Position numbers and translations under genes: made by a program. From Calliopsis andreniformis (Eukaryota > Arthropoda > Insecta > Hymenoptera > Andrenidae): a stretch of 64,000 bases of DNA. This document shows, piece by piece, positions 38,701 to 52,304 of this stretch (its first letter is position 1; each line of letters begins with the position of its first letter). Location: positions 11,412,157 to 11,476,156 of the forward strand of contig NW_027480429.1 of NCBI RefSeq assembly GCF_051401765.1. The letters run 5' to 3'. A model generated the notes under the pieces. The model was not told the origin of the DNA, did no database searches, and saw only the letters and a list, made by a program, of their open reading frames with translations.

Positions 38701-41040
38701 ATCGTATAAAACGAATAATTGCGACCAGCATGAAGCTTATGGTCATTTCTACTTTCCGAGCAACCTAGGCTTCACCCTAGGGCGTTGCTCCCACAGATTG
38801 AATAGTTAGGGCCTTAGAAGTATACGCCCGAACCATATAATGCAAAAAAAATACAACAGTGTTTCCATAATATAACAGGAATAATTGCGACCAGTTTGAA
38901 AGTGATGGACAATTCTACGTTCCGGGCAACGTAGGCTTCACTGTAGGGCGTTGCTCCAACAGATCGAATAGTTAGTGCCTTAGAAGTCAACGCTAGAAGC
39001 ATAAAACACAATATAAATACAACAGCTTTTCCATCGTATAAAACGAATAATTGCAACCAGTATGAAACTTATGGTCATTTCTACTTTGCGAGCAACCTAG
39101 GCTTCACCCTAGGGCGTTGCTCCCACAGATTGAATAGTTAGGGCCTTAGAAGTCTACGCCCGAAACATAAAATGCAAAAAAAATACAACAGTGTTTCCAT
39201 CATATAACAGGAATAATTGCAACCAGTTTGAAAGTGATGGCCAATTCTACGTACCGGGCAACCTAGGTTTCACTCCAGGGCGTTGCTCCACCAGACCGAA
39301 TAGTTACGGCCTAAGAAGTCAACGCCAGAAGCATAAAATACGATATAAATACAACAGCGTTTGCATCGTATAAAACGAATAATTGCAACCAGTGTGAAAG
39401 TTATGGTCATTTCTACATTCCGAGCAACCTAGGATTCACTCTAGGGCGTTGCTCCACCAGATAGAATAGTTAGGTCCTTAGAAGTAAACGCCGGAAGCAT
39501 AAAATACGATATAAATACAACAGCTTTTCCATCGTATAAAAGGAATAATTGCAAACAGTGTGAAGGTAATGGTCATTTCTACGTCCCGGGCAAGGTAGGC
39601 TTCACCCTAGGCCGTTGTTCCACCAGATCGAAAGTTAGGGCCTAAGAAGTGAACGCCAGAAGCATAAAATGCAATAAAAATACCACAGTTTTTCCAATGT
39701 ATAACAGGATTAATTGCAACCAGTTTGAAAGTGATGGTCATTTCTCCTTTCCGGGCAACCTAGGCTTCACTCTAGGGCGTTGCTCCACTAGATCGAATAG
39801 CTAGGGCCTTAGAAGTCAACGCCAGAAGCATAAAATACAATATAAATACAACAGTTTTTCCATCGTATAAAACGAATAATTGCAACCAGTATGAAACTGA
39901 TGGTCATTTCTACTTTCCGAGGAACCTAGGCTACACACAAGGGCGTTGCTCCAACAGATTGAATAGTTAGGGCCTTAGAAGTCAACGCCCGACCCATGAC
40001 ATGCAAAAAAAATACAACAGTGTTTCCATCATATATCAGGAATAACTGCAACCAGTTTGAAAGTGATGGCCAATTCTACGTTCCGGGCAACCTAGGCTTC
40101 TCTCTAGGGCGTTGCTCCACCAGATCGAATAGATAGTGCCTTAGAAGTCAACGCCAGAAGCTTAAAATACAATATAAATACAACAGTTTTTCCATCGTAT
40201 AAAACGAATAATTGGAACCAGTATGTAACTTATGGTCATTTCTACTTTCCAAGCAACCTAGGCCTCACCCTAGGGCCTTGCTCCAACAGATTGAATAGTT
40301 AGGGCCTTAGAAGTCAACGCCCGAACCATAACATGCAAAAAAAATACAACTGTGTTTCCATCATATATCAGGAATAACTGCAACCAGTTTGAAAGTGATG
40401 GCCAATGCTACGTTCCGGGCAACCTAGGTTTCACTCCATGGCGTTGCTCCACCAGACCGAATAGTTACGGCCTAAGAAGACAACGCCAGAAGCATAAAAT
40501 ACGATATAAGTACAACAGCTTTTCCATCGTATAAAACGAATAATTGCAACCAGTATGAAACTTATGGTCATTTCTACTTTCCGAGGAACATAGGCTCCAC
40601 CCTAGGGCCTTGCTCCAACAGATTGAAGAGTTAGAGCCTTAGAAGTCAACGCCCGAACCATAAAATGCAAAAAAAATACAACAGTGTTTCCATCATATAT
40701 CAGGTATAACTGCAACCAGTTTGAAAGTGATGGCCAATTCTACGTTCCGGGAAACCTAGGTTTCACTCCATGGCGTTGCTCCACCAGACTGAATAGTTAC
40801 GGCCTAAGAAGTCAACGCCAGAAGCATAAAATACGATATAAATACAACAGCTTATCCATCGTATAAAACGAATAATTGCAACCAGTATGAAACTTATGGT
40901 CATTTCTACTTACCGAGCAAGCTAGGCTTCACCCTAGGGCGTTGCTCCAACGGATTGAATAGTTAGGGCCGTAGAAGTCAACGACCGAACCATAAAATGC
41001 AAAAAAAATACAACAGTGTTTCCATCATATAACAGGAATA
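35721..41040. repeat. Multiply duplicated block with nested 6-, 13-, 15- and 20-monomer offsets
   Basis: About 32 monomers built from repeated sub-blocks. The 1-bp-deleted GATCGAAAGTTAGG variant lies at 36477, 37472 and 39630 (spacings 995 and 2158). 36700-37230 matches 40020-40540 at offset 3319. 38194 matches 40684 at offset 2490, with the mark CTTATCCATCG. Other marks are CATAACATGCAAAAA, ATATATCAGGAATAACTGC, ATTGGAACCAGTATGTAAC and GAGGAACCTAGGCTACAC. The offsets are multiples of 166 with 0-1 bp drift. The nested pattern needs at least three rounds of unequal exchange. Confidence 0.87.
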
Positions 41041-42499
41041 ATTGCAACCAGTTTGAAAGTGATGGCCAATTCTACGTTCCGGGCAACCTAGGCTTCACTC
41101 TAGGGCGTTGCACTACCAGATCGAATAGTTAGTGCCTTAGAAGTCAACGAGAGAAGCATAAAATACAATATAAATGCAACAGCTTTTCCATCGTATAAAA
41201 CGAATAATTGCAACCAGTATGAAACTTATGGTCATTTCTACTTTCCGAGCAACCTAGGCTTCACCCTAGGGCGTTGCTCCAACAGATTGAATAGTTAGGG
41301 CCTTAGAAGTCAACGCCCGAAGCATAAAATACAAAATAAATAGAACAGTTTTTCCATCGTATAAAACGAATAATTGCTACCGGTGTGAAAGTTATGGTCA
41401 TTTCTCCGTTCCGGGCAACCTAGGCTTCACCCTAGGGCGTTGTTCCACCCGATGAAATAGTTAGGTCCTTTGAAATAAACGCCAGAAGCATAAAATACAA
41501 TAAAGATGCAACAGCTTTTCCATCGTATAAAACGAATAATTGCAACCAGTGTGAAAGTTATGGTCATTTAAAATTTCCTAGCAACCTAGGCTTCACCCTA
41601 GGGCGTTGCTCCAACAGATTGAATAGTTAGGGTCTTAAAAGTCAACGCCCGAACCATGAAATGCAAAAAAAATGCAACAGTGTTTCCATCATATATCAGG
41701 AATAATTGCAACCAGTTTGAAAGTGATGGCCAATTCTACGTTCCGGGCAACCTAGGCTTCACTCTAGGGCGTTGCACTACCAGATCGAATAGTTAGTGCC
41801 TTAGAAGTCAACGAGAGAAGCATAAAATACAATATAAATGCAACAGCTTTTCCATCGTATAAAACGAATAATTGCAACCAGTATGAAACTTATGGTCATT
41901 TCTACTTTCCGAGCAACCTAGGCTTCACCCTAGGGCGTTGCTCCAACGGATTGAATAATTAGGCCCTTAGAAGTCAACGCCCGAACCATAAAATGCAAAA
42001 AAAAATACAGCAGTGTTTCCATCATATAACAGGTATAATTGCAACCAGTTTGAAATTGATGGTCAATTCTACGTTCCGGGCAACCTAGGCATCACTCTAT
42101 TGCGTTGCTGCACCAGATCGAATAGTTAGTGCCTTAGAAGTCAACACCAGAAGCATAAAATACAATATAAATACAACAGTTTTTCCATCGTATAAAACGA
42201 ATAATTGCAACCAGTATGAAACTTATGGTCATTTCTACTTTCCGAGCTAGCTAGGCTTCACCGTAGGGCGTTGCTCCAGCAGATTGAATAGTTTGGGCCT
42301 TAGAAGTCAACGCCCGTAGCATAAAATGCAATAAAAATACAACTGTGATTCCTTCATATAACAGGAATAATTGCAGCCAGTTTGAAAGTGATGGCCAATT
42401 CTACGTTCCGGGCAACCTAGGTTTCACTCCAGGGCGTTGCTCCACCAGACCGAATAGTTACGGCCTAAGAAGTCAACGCCAGAAGCATAAAAAACGATA
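41041..42499. repeat. Segment duplicated within itself and at 45.6-46.3 kb
   Basis: GTTGCACTACCAG monomers at 41107 and 41771 are 664 bp (4 monomers) apart. About 41600-42290 matches 45586-46276 at offset 3986 (24 x 166 plus 2), marked by GGGTCTTAAAAGTC, AAAATACAGCAGTG and GGCATCACTCTATTGCG. A CAAAATAAATAGAACAG monomer near 41332 links it to the diverged lineage downstream. Confidence 0.84.
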
Positions 42500-45400
42500 T
42501 AAATACAACAGCTTTTCCATCGTGTAAAACGAATGATAGCAACGAGTGTGAATGTTGTGGCCATTTCTACGTTCCGGGCAACCTAGGCTTCACTCTAGGA
42601 CGTTATGCAACCAGATCGAATAGTTAGGGCGTTAGCAGTCAACGCCTGAAGCATAAAATACAAAATAAATAAAACAGTTTTTCCATCGTATAAAACGAAT
42701 AATTACAACCAGTATAAAAGTTAACGTCATTTCTACTTTCCGGGCAACATAGGCTTCACCCTTGTGCGTTTCACCAACAGATTGAATAGTTAAGGCCTTA
42801 GAAGTCAACGCCCGAAGCATAAAATACAAAATAAATAGAACAGTTTTTCCATCGTATAAAACGAATAATTGCTACCGGTGTGAAAGTTATGGTCATTTCT
42901 CCGTTCCGGGCATCCTAGGCTTCACTCTAGGGCGTTGCTCCACCAGATCGAATAGCTAGGGCCTTAGATGTCAACGCCAGAAGCATAAAATACAAAATAA
43001 ATAAAACAGTTTTTCCATCGTATAAAACGAATACTTGCTACCAGTGTGAACGTTATGGTCATTTCTACGTTCCGGGCAACCTAGGTTTCACTCTATGGCG
43101 TTGCTCGACCGTATCGAATAGCTAGGGCCTTAGAAGTCAACGCCAGATGAATAAATTGCAGTATTAGTACAAAAGCTTTTCCATTTATAAAATGAATAAT
43201 TGCAAACATTGTGAAAGTAATGGTTATTGCTACGTTCCGGGCAACCTATGCGTCACTCTAGGGCGTTTCTACACCACATCTAATAGCTACGGCCTTAGAA
43301 GTCAACCACAGATGAATAAAATACAATAAAGATGCCACAGCTTTTCCATCGTATAAAACGAATAATTGCAACCAGTGTGAAAGTTATGGTCATTTCTACT
43401 TTCCGCGCATCGTAGGCTTCACCCTAGGACGTTGTTCCACCAGATCGAACAGTTAGGGCCTAAGAAGTCAACGCCAGAAGCATAAACTACAATATAAATA
43501 TAACAGTTTTTCCATCGTATAGAACGAATGATAGCAACCAGTGTGAAAGTTATGGTCATTTCTACGTTCCGGGCAACCTAGGCTTCACTCTAGGGCGTTG
43601 CTCCACCAGATCGAATAGCTAGGGCCTTAGAAGTCAACGCCCGAAGCAAAGAATACAAAATACATAAAACAGTTTTTCCACCGTATAAAACGAATAATTG
43701 CAACCAGTATGAAAGTTAACGTCATTTCTACTTTCGGGGAAACATAGGCTTCACCCTTGGGCGTTGCACCAACAGATTGAATAGTTAGGCCCTTAGAAGT
43801 CAACGCCAGAAGCATAAAATACAAAATAAATAAAACAGTTTTTCCATCGTGTAAAACGAATAATTGCTACCAGTGTGAAAGTTATGGTCATTTCTACGTT
43901 CCGCGCAACCTAGGCTTCACCCTAGGGCGTTGTTCCACCCGATGAAATAGTTAGGGCCTAAGAAGTTAACGACAGAGTCATAAAATACGATATAAATACA
44001 ACAGCTTTTCCATCGTATAAAACGAATAACTGCAACCAGTGTGGAAGTTATGGTCATTTCTACGTTGCGGGCAACCTAGGCTTCACTCTAGGGCGTTGCT
44101 CGACCAGATCGAATAGCTAGGGCCTTAGAAGTCAACGCCCGAAGCATAAAATACAAAATAAATAGAACAGTTTTTCCATCGTATAAAACGAATAATTGCT
44201 ACCAGTGTGAAAGTTATGGTCATTGCTACGTTCCGCGCAACCTAGGCTTCACCCAAGGGCGTTGTTCCACCAGATGGAATAGTTAGGGCCTAAGAAGTCA
44301 ACGCCAGAAGCATAAAATACGATATAAATACAACAGCTTATCCATCGTATAAGACGAATAATTGCAACCAGTGTGAATGTAATGGTCATTTCTACGTTCC
44401 GGGCAACATATGCTTCACTCTAGGCCGTTGCTCCACCAGATCGAATAGTTAGGGCCTTTGAAATCAACGCCAGAAGCATAAAATACAATAAAGATGCAAC
44501 AGCTTTTCCATCGTATAAAACGAATAATTGCAACCAGTGTGAAAGTTATGGTCATTTATAATTTCCAGGCAACCTAGGCTTCACCCTAGGGCGTTGCTCC
44601 AACAGATTGAATAGTTAGGAGCTTAGAAGTCAACGCCCGAAGCATAAAATACCAAACAAATAGAACGGTGTTTCCATTGTATAAAACGAATTATTGCTAC
44701 CGGTGTAAAAGTTATGGACATTTCTACGTTCCGGGCAACCTAGGCTTCACACTAGGGCGTTGTTCCACCACATCTAATAGCTACGGCCTTAGATCTCAAC
44801 CCCAGATGAATAAAATACAATAAAGATGCAACAGCTTTTCCATTGTATAAAACGAATAATTGCAACCCGTGTGAAAGTGATGGTCATTTCTACGTTCCAG
44901 GCAACCTAGGCTTCACTCTAGGGCGTTGCTCCACCAGATAGAATAGTCAGTGCCTTAGAAGTCAATGCCCGAAGCATAAAATACAATATAAATACAACGG
45001 TTTTTCCATCGTATAGAACGAATAATTGCAACCAGTATGAAAGTTAACGTCATTTCTACTTTCCGGGCAACCTAGGCTTCACCCTAGGGCGTTGCACCAA
45101 CAGATTGAATAGTTAGGGCCTTAGAAGTCAACGCCCGAAGCATATAATACAAAATAAACAGAACAGTTTTTCCATCGTATAACACTAATAATTGCTACCG
45201 GTTTGAAAGTGATGGCCAATTCTACGTTCCGGGCAACCTAGGCTTCACTCTAGGGCGTTTCTCCACCATATCGAATAGTTAGTGCCTTAGAAGTCAACGC
45301 CAGAAGCATAAAATACGATATAAATACAACAGCTTTTCCATCGTATAAAAGGATTAATTGCAACCAGTTTGAAAGTGATGGTCATTTCTCCTTTCCGGGC

Positions 45401-45585
45401 AACCTCGGCTTCACTCTAGGGCGTTGCTCCACTAGATCGAACAGCTAGGGCCTTAGAAGTCAACGCCAGAAGCATAAAATACAATATAAATTCAAAAGTT
45501 TTTCAATCGTATAAAACGAATAATTGCGACCAGTATGAAACTTATGGTCATTTCTACTTTCCGAGCAACCTAGGCTTCACCCTAC
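42500..45585. repeat. Diverged monomer lineage, copy a
   Basis: The most heterogeneous part of the window. Marks are CAAAATAAATAAAACAG or CAAAATAAATAGAACAG boxes, AATTGCTACCAGTG or AATTGCTACCGGTG, AGTTAACGTCATTTC, CAATAAAGATGCAACAG, GGTCATTTATAATTTCC and CCCGATGAAATAG. About 43804-44950 matches 47954-49100 at exactly 4150 bp (25 x 166). Some monomers (near 43150-43320) carry many private changes, such as GATGAATAAATTGCAG. The register is still 166 bp, so these are old monomers and not a different repeat. Confidence 0.87.
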
Positions 45586-46276
45586 GGCGTTGCTCCAACA
45601 GATTGAATAGTTAGGGTCTTAAAAGTCAACGCCCGAACCATAAAATGCAAAAAAAATACAACAGTGTTTCCATCACATAACAGGTATAATTGCAACCAGT
45701 TTGAAAGTGATGGCCAATTCTACGTTCCGGGCAACCTAGGCTTCACTCTAGGGCGTTGCACTACCAGATCGAATAGTTAGTGCCTTAGAAGTTAACGCGA
45801 GACGCATAAAATGCAATATAAATGCAACAGCTTTTCCATCGTATAAAACGAATAATTGCAACCAGTATGAAACTTATGGTCATTTCTACTTTCCGAGCAA
45901 CCTAGGCTTCACCCTAGGGCGCTGCTCCAACGGATTGAATAATTAGGCCCTTAGAAGTCAACGCCCGAACCATAAAATGCAAAAAAAAATACAGCAGTGT
46001 TTCCCTCATATAACAGGTATAATTTCAACCAGTTTGAAAATGATGGTCAATTCTACGTTCCGGGCAACCTAGGCATCACTCTATTGCGTTGCTGCACCAG
46101 ATCGAATAGTTAGTGCCTTAGAAGTCAACGCCAGAAGCATAAAATACAATATAAATACAACAGTTTTTCCATCGTATAAAACGAATAATTGCAACCAGTA
46201 TGAAACTTATGGTCATTTCTACTTTCCTAGCAACCTAGGCTTCACCCTAGGGCGTTGCTCCAACAGATTGAATAGT
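45586..46276. repeat. Copy of the 41.6-42.3 kb segment
   Basis: Offset 3986 from 41600-42290, with the same order of GGGTCTTAAAAGTC, GTTGCACTACCAG, AAAATACAGCAGTG and CATCACTCTATTGCG. It inserts ordinary monomers between the two copies of the diverged lineage. Confidence 0.84.
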
Positions 46277-47770
46277 TAGGGCCTTAGAAGTCAACGCCCG
46301 AAGCATAAAATGCAATAAAGATACAACAGTGTTTCCATCATATAACAGGAATAATTGCAACCAGTTTGAAAATGATGGCCAATTCTACGTTCCGGGCAAC
46401 CTAGGCTTCACTCTAGGGCGTTTCTCCACCAGATCGAATAGTTAGTGCCTTAGAAGTCAACGCCAGAAGCATAAAATACGATATAAATACAACAGCTTTT
46501 CCATCGTATAAAAGGATTAATTGCAACCAGTTTGAAAGTGATGGTCATTTCTCCTTTCGGGCAACCTCGGCTTCACTCTAGGGCGTTGCTCCACTAGATC
46601 GAACAGCTAGGGCCTTAGAAGACAACGCCAGAAGCTTAAAATACAATACAAATCCAACAGTTTTTCCATCGTATAAAACGAATAATTAGAACCAGTATGA
46701 AACTTCTGGTCATTTCTACTTTCCGAGCAACCTAGGCTTCACCCTAGGGCGTTGCTCCAACAGATTGAATAGTTAGGGCCTTAGAAGTGAACGCCCGAAC
46801 CATACAATGCAAAAAAAATACAACTGTGTTTCCATCATATAACAGGAATAATTGCAACCAGTTTGAAAGTGATGGCCAATTCTACGTTCCGGGCATCCTA
46901 GGTTTCACTCCAGGGCGTTGCTCCACCAGACCGAATAGTTACGGCCTAAGAAGTCAACGCCAGAAGCATAAAAAACGATATAAATACAACAGCTTTTCCA
47001 TCGTATAAAACGAATAATTGCAACCAGTGTGAAAGTAATGGTCATTTCTACGTTCCGAGCACCCTAGGTGTCACGCCAGGGCGTTGCTCCACCACATCTA
47101 ATAGCTACGGGCTTAGAAGTCAACGCCAGATGCATAAAATACAATATAAATACAACAGCCTTTCCATCGTATAAAACGAATAATTGCAACCAGTGTGAAA
47201 GTTATGGTCAGTTCTACATTCCGAGCAACCTGGGCTTCACTCTAGGGCGTTACTCCACCAGATCGAATAGTTAGGTCCTTAGAAGTAAACGCCAGAAGCA
47301 TAAAATACGATATAAATACAACAGCTTTTCCATCGTATAAAACGAATAATTGCAACCAGTATGAAACTTATGGTCATTTCCACTTTCCGAGCGAGCTAGG
47401 CTTCACCCTAGGGCGTTGCTCCAACAGATTGAATAGTTAGGGCCTTAGAAGTCAACGCCCAAAGCATAAAATGCAATTAAAATACAACAGTGTTTCCATC
47501 ATATAACAGGAATAATTGCAACCAGTTTGAAAGTGATGGCCCATTCTACGTTCCGGGCAACCTAGGCTTCACTCTAGGGCGTTGCTCCACCAGATCGAAT
47601 AGTCAGTGCCTTAGAAGTCAATGCCCGAAGCATAAAATACAATATAAATACATCGGTTGTTCCATCGTATAGAACGAATAATTGCAACCAGTATGAAAGT
47701 TAACGTCATTTCTACTTTCCGGGCAACCTAGGCTTCACCCTAGGGCGTTGCACCAACAGATTGAATAGTT
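46160..47770. repeat. 18-monomer-offset duplication, copy a
   Basis: Matches 49149-50759 at offset 2989 (18 x 166 plus 1). Marks are the GCAATAAAGATAC or GCAATAAAGGTAC box, GGGCGTTTCTCCACC, CAACCTCGGCTTC, AATTAGAACC, CATACAATGC (46801 and 49790), GCGTTACTCCA, AAATGCAATTAAAATAC and AATAGTCAGTGCC or AAAGTCAGTGCC (47602 and 50591). One or two monomers near 47020-47230 differ between the copies. 47602 also matches 44946 at 2656 bp (16 x 166). Confidence 0.84.
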
Positions 47771-49148
47771 AGGGCCTTAGAAGTCAACGCCCGAAGCATA
47801 AAATACAAAATAAACAGAACAGTTTTTCCATCGTATAACACGAATAATTGCTACCGGTTTGAAAGTTATGGTCATTTCTCCGTTCCGGGCAACCTAAGCT
47901 TCACTCTAGGGCGTTGCTCCACCAGATCAAATAGTTAGGGCCTTAGAATTCAACGCCAGAAGCATAAAATACAAAATAAATAAAACAGTTTTTCCATCGT
48001 GTAAAACGAATAATTGCTACCAGTGTGAAAGTTATGGTCATTTCTACGTTCCGCGCAACCTAGGCTTCACCATAGGGCGTTGTTCCACCCGATGAAATAG
48101 TTAGGGCCTAAGAAGTTAACGCCAGAGGCATAAAATACCATATAAATACAACAGCTTTTCCATCGTATAAAACGAATAACTGCAACCAGTGTGGAAGTTA
48201 TGGTCATTTCTACGTTCCGGGCAACCTAGGCTTCACTCTAGGGCGTTGCTCGATCAGATCGAATAGCTAGGGCCTTAGAAGTCATCGCCCGAAGCATAAA
48301 ATACAAAATAAATAGAACAGTTTTTCCATCGTATAAAACGAATAATTGCTACCAGTGTGAAAGTTATGGTCATTGCTACGTTCCGCGCAACCTCGGCTTC
48401 ACCCAAGGGCGTTGTTCCACCAGATGGAATAGTTAGGGCCTAAGAAGTCAACGCCAGAAGCATAAAATACGATATAAATACAACAGCTTATCCATCGTAT
48501 AAGACGAATAATTGCAACCAGTGTGAATGTAATGGTCATTTCTACGTTCCGGGCAACATAGGCTTCACTCTAGGTCGTTTCTCCACCAGATCGAACAGTT
48601 AGGGCCTTTGAAATCAACGCCAGAAGCATAAAATACAATAACGATGCAACAGCTTTTCCATCGTATAAAACGAATAATTGCAACCAGTGTGAAAGTTATG
48701 GTCATTTATAATTTCCGGGCAACCTAGGCTTCACCCTAGGGCGTTCCTCCAACAGACTGAATAGTTAGGAGCTTAGAAGTCAACGCCCGAAGCGTAAGAT
48801 ACCAAATAAATAGAACGGTTTTTCCATTGTATAAAACGAATTATTGCTACCGGTGTAAAAGTTATGGACATTTCTACGTTCCGGGCAACCTAGGCTTCAC
48901 ACTAGGGCGTTGTTCCACCACATCTAATAGCTACGGCCTTAGATGTCAACCCCAGATGAATAAAATACAATAAAGATGCAACAGCTTTTCCATTGTATAA
49001 AACGAATAATTGCAACCCGTGTGAAAGTGACGGTCATTTCTACGTTCCTGGCAATCTAGGCTTCACTCTAGGGCGTTGTTTCACCAGATCGAATAGTTAG
49101 GGCCTAAGAAGTCAACGCCAGAAGCATAAAATACAATATAAATACAAT
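47771..49148. repeat. Diverged monomer lineage, copy b
   Basis: 47954-49100 repeats 43804-44950 at offset 4150, including CCCGATGAAATAG (48090 against 43940), CCTTTGAAATCAACG, GATGAATAAAATAC and GCAACCCGTGTG (49012 against 44862). Scattered point differences show the duplication is older than the 23.6-25.9 kb one. The first 180 bp (CTACCGGTTTG and CTCCGTTCCGGG) resemble 42840-42960. Confidence 0.86.
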
Positions 49149-50759
49149 AGCTATTCCATCGTATAAAACGAATAATTGCAACCAGTATGAAACTTATGGT
49201 CATTTCTACTTTACTAGCAACCTAGGCTTCACCCTAGGGCGTTGCTCCAACAGATTGAATAGTTAGGGCCTAAAGAAGTCAACGCCCGAAGCATAAAATG
49301 CAATAAAGGTACAACAGTGTTTCCATCATATAACAGGAATAATTGCAACCAGTTTGAAAGTGATGGCCAATTCTACGTTCCGGGCAACCTAGGCTTCACT
49401 CTAGGGCGTTTCTCCACCAGATCGAATAGTTAGTGCCTTAGAAGTCAACGCCAGAAGCATAAACTACGATATAAATACAACAGCTTTTCCATCGTATAAA
49501 AGGATTTATTGCAACCAGTTTGAAAGTGATGGTCATTTCTCCTTTCCGGACAACCTCGGCTTCACTCTAGGGCGTTGCTCCACTAGATCGAACAGCTAGG
49601 GCCTTAGAAGTCAACGCCAGAAGCTTAAAATACAATATAAATCCAACAGTTTTTCCATCGTATAAAACGAATAATTAGAACCAGTATGAAACTTCTGGTC
49701 ATTTCTACTTTCCGAGCAACCTAGGCTTCACCCTAGGGCGTTGCTCCAACAGATTGAATAGTTAGGGCCTTAGAAGTGAACGCCCGAACCATACAATGCA
49801 AAAAAAATACAACTGTGTTTCCATCATATAACATCAATAATTGCAACCAGTTTGAAAGTGATGGCCAATTCTACGTTCCGGGCAACCTAGACTTCACTCT
49901 AGGGCGTTGCTCCACCATGCCGAATAGTTACGGCCTAAGAAGTCAACGCCAGAAGCATAAAATACGATATAAATACAACAGCTTTTCCACCGTGTAAAAC
50001 GAATAATTGCAACCAGTATGAAACTTATGGTCATTTCTACTTTCCGAGCAAGCTAGGCTTCACCCTAGGGCGTTGCTCCAACAGATTGAATAGTTAGGGC
50101 CTTAGGAGTCAACGCCCGAAGCATAAAATGCAATAAAAATACAACAGTGTTTCCATCATATAACAGGAATAATTGCAACCAGTTTGAAAGTGATGGCCAA
50201 TTCTACGTTCCGGGCAACCTAGGCCTCACTCTAGGGCGTTACTCCATCAGATCGAATAGTTAGGTCCTCAGAAGTAAACGCCAGAAGCATAAAATACGAT
50301 ATAAATACAACAGCTTTTCCATCGTATAAAACGAATAATTGCAACCAGTATGAAACTTATGGTCATTTCCACATTCCGAGCGAGCTAGGCTTCACCCTAG
50401 GGCGTTGCTCCAACAGATTGAATAGTTAGGGCCTTAGAAGTCAACGCCTGAAGCATAAAATGCAATTAAAATACAACAGTGTGTCCATCATATAACAGGA
50501 ATAATTGCAACCATTTTGAAAGTGATGGCCAATTCTACGTTCCGGGCAACCTAGGCTTCACTCTAGGGCGTTGCTCCACCAGATAGAAAAGTCAGTGCCT
50601 TAGAAGTCAATGCCCGAAGCATAAAATACAATTTCAATGCAACGGTTTTTCCATCGTATAGAACGAATAATTGCAACCAGTATGAAAGTTAACGTCATTT
50701 CTACTTTCCGGGCAACCTAGGCTTCACCCTAGGGCGTTGCACCAACAGATTGAATAGTT
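49149..50759. repeat. 18-monomer-offset duplication, copy b
   Basis: Second copy of 46160-47770 at offset 2989. A 1-bp insertion near 49270 (GGCCTAAAGAAG) accounts for the extra base in the offset. Confidence 0.84.
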
Positions 50760-52304
50760 AGAGCCTTAGAAGTCAACGCCAGAGGCATAAAATACAATAT
50801 AAATACAACAGCTTTTCCATCGTATAAAACGAATAATTCCAACCAGTATGAAACTTATGGTCATTTCTACTTTCCGAGCAACCTAGGCTTCACCCTTGGT
50901 CGTTGCTCCAACAGATTGAATAGTTAGGGCCTTAGAAGCCAACGCCCGAAGCATAAAATGCAATAAAAATACAACAGTGTTTCCATCGTATAAAACGAAT
51001 AATTGCAACCAGTATGAAACTTATGGTCATTTCTACTTTCCGAGCATGCTAGGCTTCACCCTAGGGCGTTGCTCCAACAGATTGAATAGTTAGGACCTTA
51101 GTAGTGAACGCCCGAACCATAAAAGGCAAAAAAAATACAACAGTGTTTCCATCATATAACAGGAATAATTGCAACCAGTTTGAAAGTGATGGCCAATTCT
51201 ACGTTCCGGGCAACCTAGACTTCACTCTAGGGCGTTGCTCCACCAGGCCGAATAGTTACGGCCTAAGAAGTCAACGCCAGAAGCATAAAATACGATATAA
51301 ATACAACAGCATTTCCACCGTGTAAAACGAATAATTGCAACCAGTATGAAACTTATGGTCATTTCTACTTTCCGAGCAAGCTAGGCTTCACCCTAGGGCG
51401 TTGCTCCAACAGATTGAATAGTTAGGGCCTTAGAAGTCAACGCCCGAAGCATAAAATGCAATAAAAATACAACAGTGTTTCCATCATATAACAGGAATAA
51501 TTGCAACCAGTTTGAAAGTGATGGCCAATTCTACGTTCCGGGCAACCTAGGCTTCACTCTAGGGCGTTGCTCCACCAGATCGAATAGTTAGTGCCTTAGA
51601 AGTCAACGCCAGAAGCATAGAATACAATATAAATACAACAGTTTTTCAATCGTATAAAACGAATAATTGCAACCAGTTTGAAAGTGATGGCCAATTCTAC
51701 CTTCCGGGCAACCTAGGCTTCTCTCTACGGCGTTGCTCCACTAGATCGAGCAGCTAGGGCCTTAGAAGTCAACGCCAGAAGCATAAAATACAAAATAAAT
51801 ACAACAGTTTTTCCATCGTATAAAACGAATGATTGCATCCGGTATGAAACTTATGGTCATTTCTACTTCCCGAGCAACCTAGGCTTCACCCTAGGGCGCT
51901 GCTCCAACAGGTTGAATAGTTAGGGCCTTAGAAGTCAACGCCCGAACCATAAAATGCAAAAAAAATACAACAGTGCTTCCATCCTATAACAGGAATAATT
52001 GCAACCAGTTTGAAAGTGATGGCCAATTCTACGTTCCGGGCAGCATAGGCTTCACTCTATTGCGTTGCTCCACCAGATCGAATAGTTATTGCCTTAGAAT
52101 TCAACGCCAGAAGCATAAAATACAATATAAATACAACAGTTTTTCCATCGTATAAAACGAACAATTGCAACCAGTATGAACCTTATGGACATTTCTACTT
52201 TCCGAGCAAGCTAGGCTTCACGCTAGGGCGTTGCTCCAACAGATTGAATAGTTAGGGCCTTAGAAGTAAACGCCCGAAGCATAAAATGCAATTAAAATAC
52301 AACA
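50760..52304. repeat. Segment shared with 59.2-60.0 kb and with the left end
   Basis: 50770-51560 matches 59235-60025 at offset 8465 (51 x 166 minus 1), marked by CTTGGTCGTTGCTCC, TAGTAGTGAACGCCC and the AAAAGGCAAAAAAAATAC box. The CTTGGTCGTTGC variant also occurs at 3594 and 8574, so the same block type is found at both ends of the window. The rest is mixed monomers. Confidence 0.82.

Noticed and set aside
38814..39056. Minus-strand open frames of 60-80 codons (6416, 38814, 42632, 43627, 62348)
   Set aside because: These are antisense readings of the same monomers, present only where chance changes remove stops. Their sequences follow the repeat period and show no domain.
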